From NCBI GenBank assembly GCA_023653785.1, contig JAMKCH010010309.1, positions 1-64,000 of the forward strand: a stretch of 64,000 bases of DNA, written 5' to 3'. The notes under the pieces are model-generated. The model did no database searches. It saw only the letters and a program-made list of their open reading frames with translations, and was not told the DNA's origin. This document shows, piece by piece, positions 35,241-47,689 of the stretch. Positions within the stretch are counted from its first letter, which is position 1; each line of letters starts with the position of its first letter. Position numbers and translations under genes: made by a program. The DNA comes from Ophioderma brevispina (lineage: Eukaryota; Echinodermata; Ophiuroidea; Amphilepidida; Ophiodermatidae).

Positions 35241-38200
35241 TACATTGTTCCATCAATATCATTTAAAAGTATCAATCAAAAAGCAATGGGATTAGGTTAG
35301 ATTCAAAAGCTATTTAATACAGAATTATTAAAATAATAAAGTGAATATCTAAACTCGTCATCATCAAGAATATTATTAAATGGAAAACAAGTTACCAGTA
35401 CATTCAAAACACATCCAGTGATCATCATCTAAATTACCATAATACATCAAGCACATCTTTTATGATAAGAAACTTACAAAATTTACACCGCATTGATTAC
35501 TTACCATATGTTTCAACACTTCTTAAATTGTTCTTTGGGGCCTGTTGTTGACGTCAAGTTACACTTGTACATGAAATACAAAGTACAGTAGCAAAAGTAT
35601 CACAAAATAATACTAAATAATAATAAAATAATAAATAAAAATAATACAGATGAATGAATATCTCTAAGTGTGTAATCACACTGAAGCTGGGGGAAATGAT
35701 ATGGAAAATGATGGATATCAAAAGGGGCATAGAAGGAACAAAAGATTGAAAATAAAAAACTGGGCTGTACCGCAGCGGCATGGGTCACAAACATAGTTGA
35801 TAACATCCTGTTGTTAACATTATTATCGTTGCAGTCGTTAAATTTTACCCATCGAATTACATATGATTTGTAGATACGAATACTGCATATCGCGATTTAA
35901 TTTAGCATGACCTAAGGCCCATATGTGGTATAAAATGTATGTGACATGTGGCCCTGTTTAAGTGAGTATCTGTGTGGTGATGTGTATATATGTGTGCTTA
36001 ATGAGTACCAAGAATAGTCTTTAAAAAAAAAGACAATCATCGCGTTAATGGCGTTGATGGGTTGAAACGAGGTACATGAAGAAGTACACAGTTGACCATA
36101 ACTTCTTTGCAAAAATTTTATTATTGCTGATTGTACAACATAAAATGAGTTGACATTTTGAGCTGTGAGGTTTGACTGTACATTAAAGGTGCTTGTTCCG
36201 ATCGTCCTTGGGGACGTCAACCCCTTATTTCCCGGAAGTAGTACTCAATTTGATGTCAGGGCTGAAAGGCCGTTTTTTGCTCATTGTCGTCCTTAACTTT
36301 AAGCATTCAAATCCATTTCTTTGCTCAAGATACAGATAAAAATGCGTTTCTAGTGTTAACACTAATAATATTAGGCACAGTAGTGAATATGGGCCTTGCT
36401 CACTATGTCTAATCGCGTCTAGCAATCAAACCGCAAGTTAGTTCCCACGATACTTGAATGGTCTTGGCGTATGTGTCAGTCTCTCATATCAAGTAGGAAC
36501 AGCGATAGAAAAGAAATCGGACAAGCACCTTTAAGGAAAATATAATATGGTATTTACATATAGGAAGATGTTGGGAATAATTGTGGTTAAGATTGCACTT
36601 TTGACGGAGGTTACGTTACAGTGTTTGGATTGATTTTTCATGCCATTGTGGGCTATTAGTGGTGGCATAGGGGGAAATTGTTTTTAACCTTTCGTCTTAT
36701 TTGGTGTCAGCTCAGAAGGAAAGTACATTTTTTTGGCTGAAATGGTGATTTTTGTTTGCCTATATTTGTGCAAAATTATTAATTTAAAGGGAGGCTTTAA
36801 AATTAATGAGATAAAAAGGAGCAATTAAGTTTTGGTAGAACACATTTTGGAAAGGCCTGAATGTTTTCTAATAAGCAAGGTGTTTCGTTATTTACCAATG
36901 TACAGGCAGGATGAGTAATTGAATAAGTATATATCATTGAGGAATTATATGAATACTGTTAGGTTTATTTGGAACGTCATAGTAAAATAATGGCTAATAT
37001 AAATTATCTCTAACCTATACAATACAAACTGAACATATTATGTAAATCATTTGTAACTATCTAAATAACACTTCAGCTGTAACCTAATCTTCTACATGTG
37101 CAAGCATGATTTTATATAAGTATAATGAAATGTGTTAAAGCATTTAACAAAGGTTTGGTTGCTCTTTGTATTACTAGCAGTGTCTGGTGATGCATTATTA
37201 TTAAAGGGGGCATTTTCGCGTGACGCACAGCCAATTCCTCTAAAGCGTGCCACAAAAATTTGAGAATTTATATCATGACTTGTTGGATTAAGTATAGTGT
37301 GTGTTGCCTAATTTTGCGTGTAAATGCGATTTTAAAAAAAAAAGATATTTTAATTCGTAGTTTTGCGTTTTACGCGGAGGGGAAATAGACAAACAGTTCC
37401 AATGGGGAGGCGTGAGTCAACCACATTTGACATTAACAGTAAAACGCAAACCAAAAATCAGAATACTAAATTTGGAATAAAGTTTTTCTCAAGGGATTCT
37501 AGTGAAACAAAAAACAAAAATGAAGTGCCAGGATGCACGAAATGCACCTTTTAATATTTTCTGATTGATTTTGTTTAAGGCTGCTACAATTTTTGTGACT
37601 ATAAAGGAGTAACATTAACTGGATGACATTATTGGATTAAAATGTAGAAGCGTGTTTTGGTGTTACTTAATTGACAGGTACAAGTAGCTGCGCACTGCTT
37701 GCAATTTTTTTAGTTCTCTTATATTTATTGAAATTTTTCAATATTTGTCTTAGATGGTGTGGCTGGATACTTCATTGAATGCAGTATATGTCAACCATAA
37801 TTAATTGTATATTCTTTAAGTTTACATAAGGGCATATGCCAGATAATGAGCAACAGTGTTTTATTAGATTACATGAGTTAGTGTAACCTTACAGCATTAT
37901 GAAATATAGCTAATAGTACTAAATGTTATTACTTGTTGGCATTTTGAAACTTAGGGCCTATAGTAAAAAATTTTTTCAAACACCATCGTGTCCACCTTTG
38001 GTACTTTTCTGAAGGTATTGGCATGAATGAGGGGATGTGGCCTGTTGGATGGGAATTAACATTCCACGCTATTTATTGAAACATGTGGTCCAATAGCAAA
38101 CTAAAAATTAATTTTGTGTTAATGAACTCAATTTAAGAAGCCAACGTAAATGCATTTGCATTTATGTTCAAAACAATCTGATTAAGGCTGTTCACTATTT

Positions 38201-39589
38201 TCAGTTTTTTGTCTTCAATGTTACTGACTTTTTGAGCGCCTGTGTTTTGGATCGACACAAAGCTTGCACTTCCCACGTAACTTGAAGGCTAGATGATTTT
38301 TAAGTTTCAATATTCTGAAAACAGGTAATTTGGGCCACATGCCTTTTTCCCACTAATTGCCGCGAGTCTTAAACTTTCTTTCTTCCGGTGACACTAATGG
38401 GTTGAATCTATATAAATAACATAACTGAATATAACCATAAGTGTTAAACAGATTCCTATTGTACTTGCCATTTCGATCTCATTATCCTATTCTTTAGGAA
38501 ATTTGGCATCGCCCAAATCGGCATTTCTACGTAAAGAAATATCCTCTTTTCCGTCCCCACTTTATACGTCAATAAATCATTTCAATCATTTCCCAGATCA
38601 CTTCTACCCCCTCACATCTACTTCTATATTAGTTACATAGCAAGTATTTCGGTCTCAAAAGAAATAAAATAACTTGATCTATCTACTATAACGCACAAAA
38701 GCGATTCCTTCGAGCAAGAAAACAAAATACGCCGAATCAATGCACATCAATTAGTTGCCGCGAACACGACACCACAATTTTGGTGTTTTCCGCATTATGT
38801 CATATAAATAAACTGACGGCGGGGACAAAACCTCTCATTTTTTCTGCGCATATTCGTTGTGTGAAACAAAATAATCCCACTATTACATCTATTACCTTAC
38901 ATTTTCTTTTGCAGCAATGGTGTCCTCGGCATAAGTTCACCAAGTAATTTTTCATGTATACATATGTCAGACAGAGGCCTATTCCCGTGCTATCATGCAA
39001 AAGCATAATTCTTGCCGCAAAACAGACATTCATGTAACGGGGCATGTTATACGCCTAATCACATCCTCGCAGCGGCCTTCCGCGAAACATTCCACGTACA
39101 TTGTAGCACACATAGTCCTACCAAATCAATCAACCAATCACAAGACATCACAGATCACAATCCCTATTTTATGCATCGGCTACTGTCATTTACTCGTGGA
39201 GGACTAATACGAGCATACGTAATACACACAGCGCTCGGTGTACGCTCTAACGGAAATTAACGGCACACGAGATCGTGTCGCCCTGAGTCATATTTCTTCC
39301 CCTGTGACGATCGTATGGACACTACAGTCCAGAATTAATAACACACGACCGTGGGGTGGGGCGTCAATAGCGAAGAGGCTGTACCGCAAAACGAAAATAA
39401 ACTCTGGATAAAAATTGCCTGATGTGCTGTTCTTTTGTAAGATTTAGATTCAGTGTGACTATTACTGGGGGGAATCAATAAATATTTGGTTAGTTATGGG
39501 CTAGTCAACATTGGCCATATGGTACAATAATATAGGCTGTCTGCTTGACAAAAAAACTGTTTTGTAATCACATAGTTCCATGAGTGTTG
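35241..39589. other. Large unassigned AT-rich stretch
   Basis: More than 4 kb carries no recognisable protein motif, RNA gene or element end. Minus-strand frames at 35554-35806 and 35912-36220 show no homology I recognise and could be 5' untranslated or ORF1 remnants of the LINE that ends near 35240. Small T-rich and A-rich patches occur. Confidence 0.3.
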
Positions 39590-39594
39590 ATTTC

Positions 39595-39916
39595 TGGCTG
39601 CTAATCGTATCAATTAATCAAACGAGTCAGAGCCTGCCCATGCCAAAGGTCCTCACCCATGCAAACTATTTCGCATCTTCCGAGAGATATGATCAGGTCC
39701 ATAGTGTGACCATCTTTATGGATAGGGCCATAGATATGCTGATTAAAACCATTAGCAGCCAGAATCTCCAAAAAATGAATAGACTCCGATTTAGCGGGGA
39801 GGTCAACAAGCACGTTGAAATCACCCAACAGTATCGTTTAGCGGGAACAAGAGGCAATCTCATTAAGGAAGGTATCAAACTCATTAAAACAACAAAAAAA
39901 AAAAAATTACCCCCCC

Positions 39917-39947
<31 letters not shown>

Positions 39948-40500
39948 ACAAAAAAAAAACACCCCCCAAAAAAAACAAAAAACACAAAACACCCCCCCCC
40001 CCCCCAAAAAAATGAATTACTTATTGGAGACCATTTTTCCATGGAAGATGGTGGACGATACACAGGGATGAGTCTAACACGAGTTTTGTTTATTACCACA
40101 AAAGCATGCTCAAGAAGGTGTGTTAATGCCTGTCGGTGTATTTTGAATGTTTAGGCCAGTTTTGTGGATATCCCACACACCACATGTCATCAGACTCCTG
40201 GGAAAGTGCAGGAAGGAAATCCCTCAGGCAGGATCTCAGCAATGACCACAAGATCGCTTCAGCCAACCAGGTTTCAGTTATCACAAAAAGGTCGACATCA
40301 TTCTCAATAATGTCATCATAAATAGAGACTCGTCTTTTTACGGACAGAAGGGGCATAAAGGGGTAAAAACTTGATAAAGTGTAATACAGGGTAAAAGGGG
40401 TATAAAAATGTTAATATCGTCAGCTGTAAGTGAAATTTTTGGCGAAATTGAGGTTTTGGTAGAGGAGGTCTGCGTGTATATTAAACCCGGTGTGAAGATA
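39595..40500 (-). pseudogene. LINE endonuclease-domain fragment split by an A/C homopolymer tract
   Basis: On the minus strand the order of an apurinic-type LINE endonuclease is kept: RRVSIYDDIIENDVDLFVIT and ETWL at about 40330-40250, PVYRPPSSMEKW at about 40060, then LLGDFNVLVDLPAKS near 39820, and HGHTMDLIIS near 39690. Between SNSFF (about 40013) and NEFDTFLNEIAS (about 39885) lies about 120 bases of A and C runs. The fragment ends near 39595 without any RT, so it is a 5' piece left by deletion or rearrangement. Confidence 0.8.
39891..40011. repeat. A/C homopolymer tract inside the endonuclease remnant
   Basis: It consists of runs of 13, about 29 and 10 A, alternating with runs of 7, 6 and 14 C. 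It creates a lysine/proline-rich plus-strand frame (39580-40071) and a Phe/Gly-rich minus frame, neither of which is a gene. Confidence 0.9.
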
Positions 40501-40570
40501 TGTAAGTGATTAAAAACATTTAAATCAGGGAAAAAGAAGATAACGTATGTGCAATGCCGCGTTTTCCACT

Positions 40571-41351
40571 TAATGCAAGACTGACGTAAGTGGCACTTAC
40601 GCTGGTTATGCAAGGACCAACGTAAACACAAAAAAATGGCACTTATGTTGGGCTTGAGTGGCACTAACGTTGGTCTTGACACAAACTGTTAGCCCTTTTC
40701 AGGCAGACCAACGTGAGGCTGCAAGTATGTGCTTGTTTCACCATCTTGATTTTATTATGTACTTATTTTTTGCGCTTTGATCTCGATGGAAATATTGTTA
40801 TGTATGTATGTATGGGCACTTACGTTGGTCTGCATTAAACATATTTGTTCACCTTTTTGTGTAATACCAACGTAAGTGGCACGTACGTTGGTCTTGCATT
40901 AACAAGAAAATACTGATTTCACATTACGTTTCTTCTTCTGTAAATAAATATGTAATTCGTTTATCAAGGATAATATTTGATTTATACCACGATTGCATTA
41001 TATGTTATTACTTACTATAATTATGGACACACAACCATGAGAAGCCAATAGAAACACAAAAATGTTCTTCTGTAAAATAGAACTTCACTGTAAAAATTAT
41101 TTTACTCAGTTGAGTAAAAATGGTCACAGCTCAACTGTTAAGTAAAAATGCACAGCTCTTTAATGGTGAGTAAAATCGTAGACAAATTGGAGTAAAACCT
41201 TACTCATTGTGACTAAATCTTAGTCATTGTGGTAAAATATACTCAGCTTTGGGTAGCGTTTACACTCAACTTGACTTGAAGATTTTACTCAACAAGACTG
41301 TGGACTTGTTTTACTCAACATTTTTTGGAGTGTTCCGTTGGTCTTGCATTA
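40571..41351. mobile_element. MITE with TAATGCAAGAC-type inverted ends and repeated ACTTACGTTGGT blocks
   Basis: The left end is TAATGCAAGACTGACGTAAG and the right end CGTTGGTCTTGCATTA, inverted copies. Between them the block CACTTACGTTGGTCTTGCA or its complement recurs near 40590, 40635, 40665, 40823 and 40865-40900, often back to back as small palindromes. A second element (41086-41332) is inserted near the right end. Confidence 0.65.
41086..41332. mobile_element. Small nested MITE with CACTGTAAAAA-type ends and TTTTACTCA repeats
   Basis: It begins CACTGTAAAAATTATTTTAC and ends TTTTTTGGAGTG, an imperfect inverted pair. Inside, TTTTACTCA / TGAGTAAAA occurs about eight times in both orientations. 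At 247 bp with no coding capacity it fits a hAT-like MITE, but a target duplication was not established. Confidence 0.55.
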
Positions 41352-42446
41352 GCCGGGAGGGAGATTGGTACTTCCAGATTTGGACCCCTTCCATAAAAAA
41401 AGCACAAGGCAACATTGTGTAACTTTTAGTATGTTTTCATTAGCTAGACTCTCAGAAATGTAGTACAAAACAGTTTTTATTGTGCTAAAATGTGTTCCTT
41501 TTTTTTACCTTTTTTGGTTCTAATGACTGACTATTTGGATCGCTATTATTCGGATCCGCCACCTATATTCTCCAGACCAGTCAAATCAGTGCTCCTGTTC
41601 ATGGTTTCTCTGGCACTCGTAGACTCTTTGCGCCAATCTCTTTGCGTAACTTTGAATGCAAATTAATTTAACTGACTATGATATTTCAGTTGCTGGCTAC
41701 CTATTGAAGACGGATACATTTATGCCTTTGTTGGACCGGATCGGATTATTTTTTTTTACTGCAGTAAGTTCGTCTATAGTTCTTGTATATTATATATTTT
41801 TGTTGTACCGGCTATGATTATTATTGCAGTAAGTTTGTCTTAAAGTTCTCTTGTATATAATAATATTGTCAATACGTGGATCCCGGGATTCCTACCGGAA
41901 ATCATTTTTTACGAAAGTCATCCCACAATGCACCACGATGTACGAGTACATAAAATAAATAGCGCCATATATATTCTATGGTGTTGTGTAATACGGTCAT
42001 TTTTCTGTCATAACTGTGCGAAAACGTTTTGCTGTACATAAATTTGGACCAGTAACGAGTACTCTTTGACTGCCTTGTAACTTTTGCGCACAAAATGTGC
42101 GAGTAGATTAAAGGAGGCGCACTAAACCGCGAGCGCTAATGGAGTGATGCATACTACTCGACATCGTTGGTGCATTGGGGAAGGAGGTTCGGGCAAAAAA
42201 TGATTTCCGGTAGGGAAACCCAGGATCCAGTAATGGCGGTATCATATGGATACATTAAAGTTCAATCACAATGCTTGAATATCATGAATTTACAAGTGAA
42301 TTTCCATTGCCAAAGAACAACGCCCTATCAAGCACTTTTATTATTATCCCATTTTGACTTTCCAGGATGAAAACGAAATTTTTAAACATTCACATCAATA
42401 TGATGTATTTTTTTCAAAACACGAAACGTGATAATGCTAAAACTAA
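41352..42446. other. Unassigned stretch
   Basis: It is AT-rich. A short near-duplication occurs at about 41755-41780 and 41825-41850 (TACTGCAGTAAGTTCGTCT against TATTGCAGTAAGTTTGTCT, each followed by AGTTCT and TTGTATAT). No gene is seen. Confidence 0.35.
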
Positions 42447-43048
42447 TTAACCCTCGTCTTACGGGGGTGGGGGTGGGGTGGTTACCACCCACCCCTCCTC
42501 CTCTCCGCTCCGGGGCGTAAATACCAACGCTTCGTAAAAACCTTATAGTAATCATTCTATCATCTTTCGGTCATTTTAGCGAAAAAAATGTGAAGGTAGC
42601 AACTTCACCGGAGTTAGGGTATGCGTCAAAGTCAAAGCGTAGGGGGTGTTTTATGGATATTTTATGAGTACATTTTTTGAAAATATGATGCCCGTGGGCT
42701 CAAAAACTCTGTTTGCGTAAAACTAGGCAATTGCTATTTAGAGCTGAAAGGCCGACATGAAAGTTCGATATTCCTACCATTTCAGCTCAAAATTGGATAT
42801 CGCATATTTTCTATGGAAAATGCAAATTTTGTCGGTTCGCGGACTTCATAACGTCATTGTGACGACTATACTAGGTATTTGGTACTTATTTCGGTATCAC
42901 AGGAAAGAGGAGGACCACAGTCTCTACTGCGTTATTAAAATGATAAGCATTGGGTGCTTTTTTTGCTATAACGAATTCGAGGGGGTGGGGGGCAACACCC
43001 CCGGTAAACCGTGTTATACAAAGAAAGAGCTTGGCACGAGAGGGTTAA
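42447..43048. mobile_element. Nonautonomous DNA element with TTAACCCTC / GAGGGTTAA ends, second complete copy
   Basis: The 602 bp run from TTAACCCTCGTCTTACGGGG to GAGGGTTAA. It is in reverse orientation relative to 10675-11204. Its left end matches the reverse complement of that copy's right end for more than 30 bases, including the GGTTACCACCC block. The 106-codon frame at 42757-43077 runs out of the element and is not a gene. Confidence 0.85.
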
Positions 43049-43860
43049 ACCCATTTTGGTACTGGTCTAAAAATTGAATCCATGTATTCGAATTAATGAA
43101 TCGTTTTGTACAATCAGATATTTCATTTTACTAGAAATGTATGTAGAATAGTAAATACTTTGCTATTGCTAGTTCGTCAAAACGTTAGGGAATACGCCAA
43201 GATCACGCAACAGTACGCTAAAATCACCAAATGACCAAATTTTAAATATATGGTGACCAGAAAAAACAGTGATGAATCACTAAACGCAAATTATATCAAA
43301 ACGCCATACGAGATGTCCTATAGTCGGATAATCGAGATGACGTTATTGAGCGTTGGGTACATTGCGTCAAATTTGCTGTCCAAATGCCATTTAATTCGAG
43401 AAAACTTTGCAGACACTCTAAAGTAGTTTTTTTCAGATGCCATGCAAATTGCAATATAGATCTCCATATGCATTCATTCAAGATTTTTTATTCTAAGGGC
43501 AGCTTGGTTTAGTGGTGTGTAACCTTAAGTTTTTACCATGATGGTTTAGGGCTTGGTTAAAAGTGATTTGTTCCCCGGCGTCTTTCCTGGAAGTTAGTGA
43601 TTTCGTCAAGACAAGCGTGCAATGTTGTTTTCTTAAATAGTGGCTTAAAAATGAAATATAACCTTCACAACAAATGGTCTACTGTACAACATTCCATCAA
43701 ACTATAAACCGGTAAAACTAGAGGATGTTAGAGACTGAATTGGAAGAAAAAAGGACAATGTTAGTGTAATATACTATTACAGATTCCCCGAGGCAATATA
43801 ACATCGTTCACCACTTAAAACAACAGTCACACAGCCATGGGAGAAGTAGAGAACCGTCCT
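43049..43860. other. Unassigned stretch with a tRNA-like A box
   Basis: GGCAGCTTGGTTTAGTGGTGTG at about 43498 resembles a tRNA 5' half with A box. No B box at the right distance was found. The rest has no features. Confidence 0.3.
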
Positions 43861-44404
43861 GTGGTCTCTCCTGTTAGTAACTGCTAGCCAGCGAACTAAT
43901 CTCTGCAACACCAAACACTGTTCCCTTAACGTCATTTCTTAAGTATACCCATATCATTACTAGACCTCAGCGCAGGCCTTTTCTACTTTTCTAAGGTCTG
44001 CCTTGACTATAGCATCATTGAACGTGGAGGGTTTTTCGAATGCAAAAAGTAACATCATTGCTGATATGTGTAACAATCTCCAATGCGATGTCCTATATCT
44101 GCAGGAAATGCACTAGGGGGAATCGATAACCACCGCCCAAACATACCAGGAATGGTCCTTGCCAGAGACCACGTCGACAATATGGAAGTGCTATATGACA
44201 TTGATGTCATGTTCTTAACAGAAACCTGGATAAATGACAATGATGATGTTGTTATAGGAGAAAGTACACCTCCATCTTACTCTTTTTTCAATTTTCCGAG
44301 AGGCACAGATGACTATGGTGGAATAGGCATCATATCTAAAGAGACACTAAACTTTTGTGTTGTTAAAACTGGTATTAATACTCATACATTTGAACATGGA
44401 AGTG
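43861..44404 (+). repeat. Direct duplication, copy 1 (LINE 5' region)
   Basis: It matches 44432-44975 at an offset of 571 bases. The first ~155 bases (GTGGTCTCTCCTGTTAGTAA onward) are identical. The copy stops after GGAAGTGTTTT and passes directly into a 24-base T run. Confidence 0.9.
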
Positions 44405-44428
44405 TTTTTTTTTTTTTTTTTTTTTTTT
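44405..44428. repeat. 24-base poly-T at the duplication junction
   Basis: The T run replaces the sequence that follows GTGTTTT in the second copy (where GGACCCGAGC comes next) and is followed by CC and a restart of the duplicated unit. Confidence 0.9.
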
Positions 44429-44431
44429 CCT

Positions 44432-44975
44432 GTGGTCTCTCCTGTTAGTAACTGCTAGCCAGCGAACTAATCTCTGCAACACCAAACACTGTTCCCTTAA
44501 CGTCATTTCTTAAGTATACCCATATCATTACTAGACCTCAGCGCAGGCCTTTTCTACTTTTCTAAGGTCTGCCTTGACTATAGCATCATTGAACGTGCTG
44601 GTTTTTCGAATCAAAATAACATTGCTTGTAGTGTAACAATCTCCAATGCGATGTCCATATCTGCAGGAAATGCACGTTAGGGGGAATCGATTAACCCTCG
44701 CCCAACATACCAGGAATGGTCCTTGCCAACGACCACGCTCGACAACTAATGGAAGTGCTATATGACATTGATGTCATGTTTCTTAACAATAAACCGGATA
44801 ATGACCATATATGTTTGTTAATGAGAAGTACAACATTCCATCTTACGCTTTTTCATTTTCCGAGAGGCACAGATGAACTATGGTGAGATAGGCACATCAT
44901 ATCTAAGAGACCAAACTTTTGTGTTGTTAAAAAAAAACTGGTATTAATACCATACATTTGAACAATGGAAGTGTT
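44432..44975 (+). repeat. Direct duplication, copy 2 (LINE 5' region)
   Basis: The copy is identical to copy 1 for ~155 bases. Beyond about 44597 it differs mainly by small insertions and deletions, which destroy the endonuclease frame that is open in copy 1. It continues without a break into the rest of the LINE. Confidence 0.9.
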
Positions 44976-47689
44976 TTGGACCCGAGCAAATGGTATTCAC
45001 TATGTATTTGTTTATATACCATATCCCTCTCCAAAAAAATGGCTTACCGCACACCAAGAGTTCTAAAAGAGTATGACGACTTTGTTGGTGAAATTTCCCC
45101 TTCCTAGAAAGCTGGTGATGGTTGGGGATTTAATATACATTTGACGTATCCTGAAAAGTCTGAGGTTTAAGCGCTTTGTTCCACATCGTTCGAGACAGCA
45201 GGGTTTTGTCAATATGTATATGGCCCCACTCACAGACTTGGTCATACGCTAGACCTTTCTTGCCAGATCTGAGGAAAAGCTAATTTGTAGTTGTGAGGTC
45301 CATAACATTCTTGTGTCTGATCATTTCATGTTCACTGTTATATAACAGAAGTAAGCCATCTGTGTTAAAGAAATCTTTTATGGTCCGTACTTACAAACAA
45401 ATGGACCAAGCCAAGTTTCAGTGTGATGTCGTGAATAAACTTAAAGACATTCCTAGGTATATCGGTTCACAAACTTGTGGATCTATTTGCACAAGAGCCT
45501 TTCTGTTCTCAACGAACATGCACCTGAAAACGAAAAAATCAGAAACATTAGACCCCGTTCCCTTGTATAGTAATGAGATCAAGCACGAGACACAGTTCGT
45601 AAAGATTACAACGTAGGTGGCGAACATCCCGTACTCCCGAAGATAGAAAAGCATACATTGATCAGAAACACAGTGAATCAACTTATTGAAATCATAAAAT
45701 TGAGTACTATAAGGACAAGTTTACTAGCTCTGATACTAAGGGGGTTCTCAAATTGTAACACTCTACTAACACAAATCACCCATGTTTTACCATCACGGAA
45801 TCAGTTTCAGTCCCGGGTGTGACCAGTTGCTCACTTTTTCCAATTAAAAGTGGCAAACATCAGAGAATTACTGGATAATAGTGTTTCTAATGAATTGGAG
45901 TGTTCTCCATCTGGTATTGTCACTAGTAGCATCACGCATGATGTGCCTTTCTTTTAGTGAGTTCCTCCAATGTCACGTGATGAAGTAGTGAAGTAGTCAG
46001 GGTTTGTAATAATAAGTCAGTATTATTGACCCCATACCGAACCTGTTACTAAAGATCATCTTGATGTTTTCTAAACCAATACAATCTCACTCGTATTTCA
46101 ATTCTTCTCGTGAGTACGTGGGCATTTTCCCCAAATCTCTTGGTAAGCTGGTAATTCACGATCTTGAAGAAACTCTTTGGACGCAATGACCTTAAGAACT
46201 ACAGGCCATTACAAACATCTTGTTTTTTTGTCAAAAGTTATGGAAAAGATTGTCAAATGGCAACTAGTAATCCATATCAAAATAACACAACCGGAGTGAA
46301 ACTTACCACTGCATACAAGTTCCCAAAGCACAGTACTGAAACTGCTCTCCTCAAAGTTAAGAACGATGTACTGAATGTTGTGGACAGACGAGAAGTGGTT
46401 TTCATTGTGCTGCTTGATCTGTCTGCAGCATTCGATACGGTCGATCATGATATCCTACTTGAGGCGTTTGAATAGTGAGATTGGTGTTCGGTACAGTGTT
46501 AACTGGTTTTAAATTATTTAGTTCTCGTTGTAGTTGTGGGTCTGTATTGATAATGCCTTTTCAAAACTCTAACCTTGCTTACGGTGTTCCACAAGGTTCA
46601 ATCCATAGGACCGAATCAACTTTGTTATTTACACAACACCAATGGGTAGAAGAATTCGTAGCCATAAACATCATTGGCCATTTTTATGCTGAATGAAGTC
46701 CTTTATTTCCTTCAACCCACAGGTGCCAGGTGCAGCTGAGAGAGCTTTACAGAAGTTAGAGTTGTGCATCTTGGACATTAGAAAGTGTGCTGGCCTAACA
46801 ACTTAAAACTGAATAAAATGAGAAAACAGAATTTTTGTTGCAGGCACATACCAACCTAGAAACCCTTCCCAAAATTTAAGTTGAAATTTGGTGAATGTAT
46901 ATCGAACCATCATCTAACATCCGGAACTTGGGGATAATTTTTGACTCTCATCTCTCAATGACCAAACCAATAACAGTATCATATCTGCTGGTAACTTTCA
47001 ACTACGCAATATCCGCCGTATATGTGGGTACTTGGATCATACCACACGTCACCTGGTCGTTCTTACACTACTCCTCTCTCGCGTGGACTATGAAATGCTC
47101 TGCTTATGGTGCCAACTCACAAACTTGAAGACTCCCTCCTCTTCAAAATCGTGCTGCAAACTTATTTTCTTGGCCTCCAGACTCGATAGTCCACGGCCTC
47201 TCATGAACAAACTTCACGCTTCTCCATAAAAAACGCTTAACTTCAAGATATGCCTGCACGTTACAATGCTTACACACCTCCGGTCCACATTAACCGTACC
47301 TCACCGACTTACTCTCATACAGAACCTTTCCTCCATCTCTGCCCCTGTTACGAGATCTGCGACTGATAAGACTCGTCTTGAGGTACCGAAGTCCAGAAAA
47401 GTAGTGGTGAAAAGCTTTTTTCAGTTGCAGGCCCCATGTTATGGAATGCATTACCACATCTATAAGAAATGCAAGCATCATCACCATATTTTTAAGAAGC
47501 TCTTGAAATCACGATCTGTACTGATTATGTTGTTTGTATTTTGCCATTTGTGTAGCACTTTTTCCTTTTTTTGCCGTTACAGCTCCTTGATCACGAATGT
47601 TGTTTTTCTGGATATTGCGCTTTATAAAAATTTGTATTTTGTATGTATTAGATATGTAAAAATAGGCACACAGTAGAAGCAACCTCAAT

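Larger units (their letters stand above)
43861..47665 (+). pseudogene. CR1/L2-like LINE with duplicated endonuclease start, frameshifted
   Basis: The endonuclease begins within 44083-44400: DIDVMFLTETWINDND, GTDDYGGIGIISK. This part is present twice. The RT follows: LKNYRPL (46190), [20 protein letters not shown] (46330), [20 protein letters not shown] (46400-46460), and AYGVPQGS (46575). Post-RT pieces are SNIRNLGIIFDSHLSM (46910) and SAPVTRSATDKTRLEVPKSR (47330-47400). The tail is GGATATTGCGCTTTATAAAA (47610-47635), as in L2-type 3' ends. The YADD motif is too eroded to place. This is the most complete LINE layout in the window but has stops and frame changes throughout. Confidence 0.85.

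Noticed and set aside
39580..40071. 163-codon frame with a lysine/proline-rich stretch
   Set aside because: It is created by the A/C homopolymer tract; the real coding trace is the LINE endonuclease on the other strand.
43498..43560. tRNA gene on the plus strand
   Set aside because: Only an A-box-like segment is present; no B box or cloverleaf at proper spacing.
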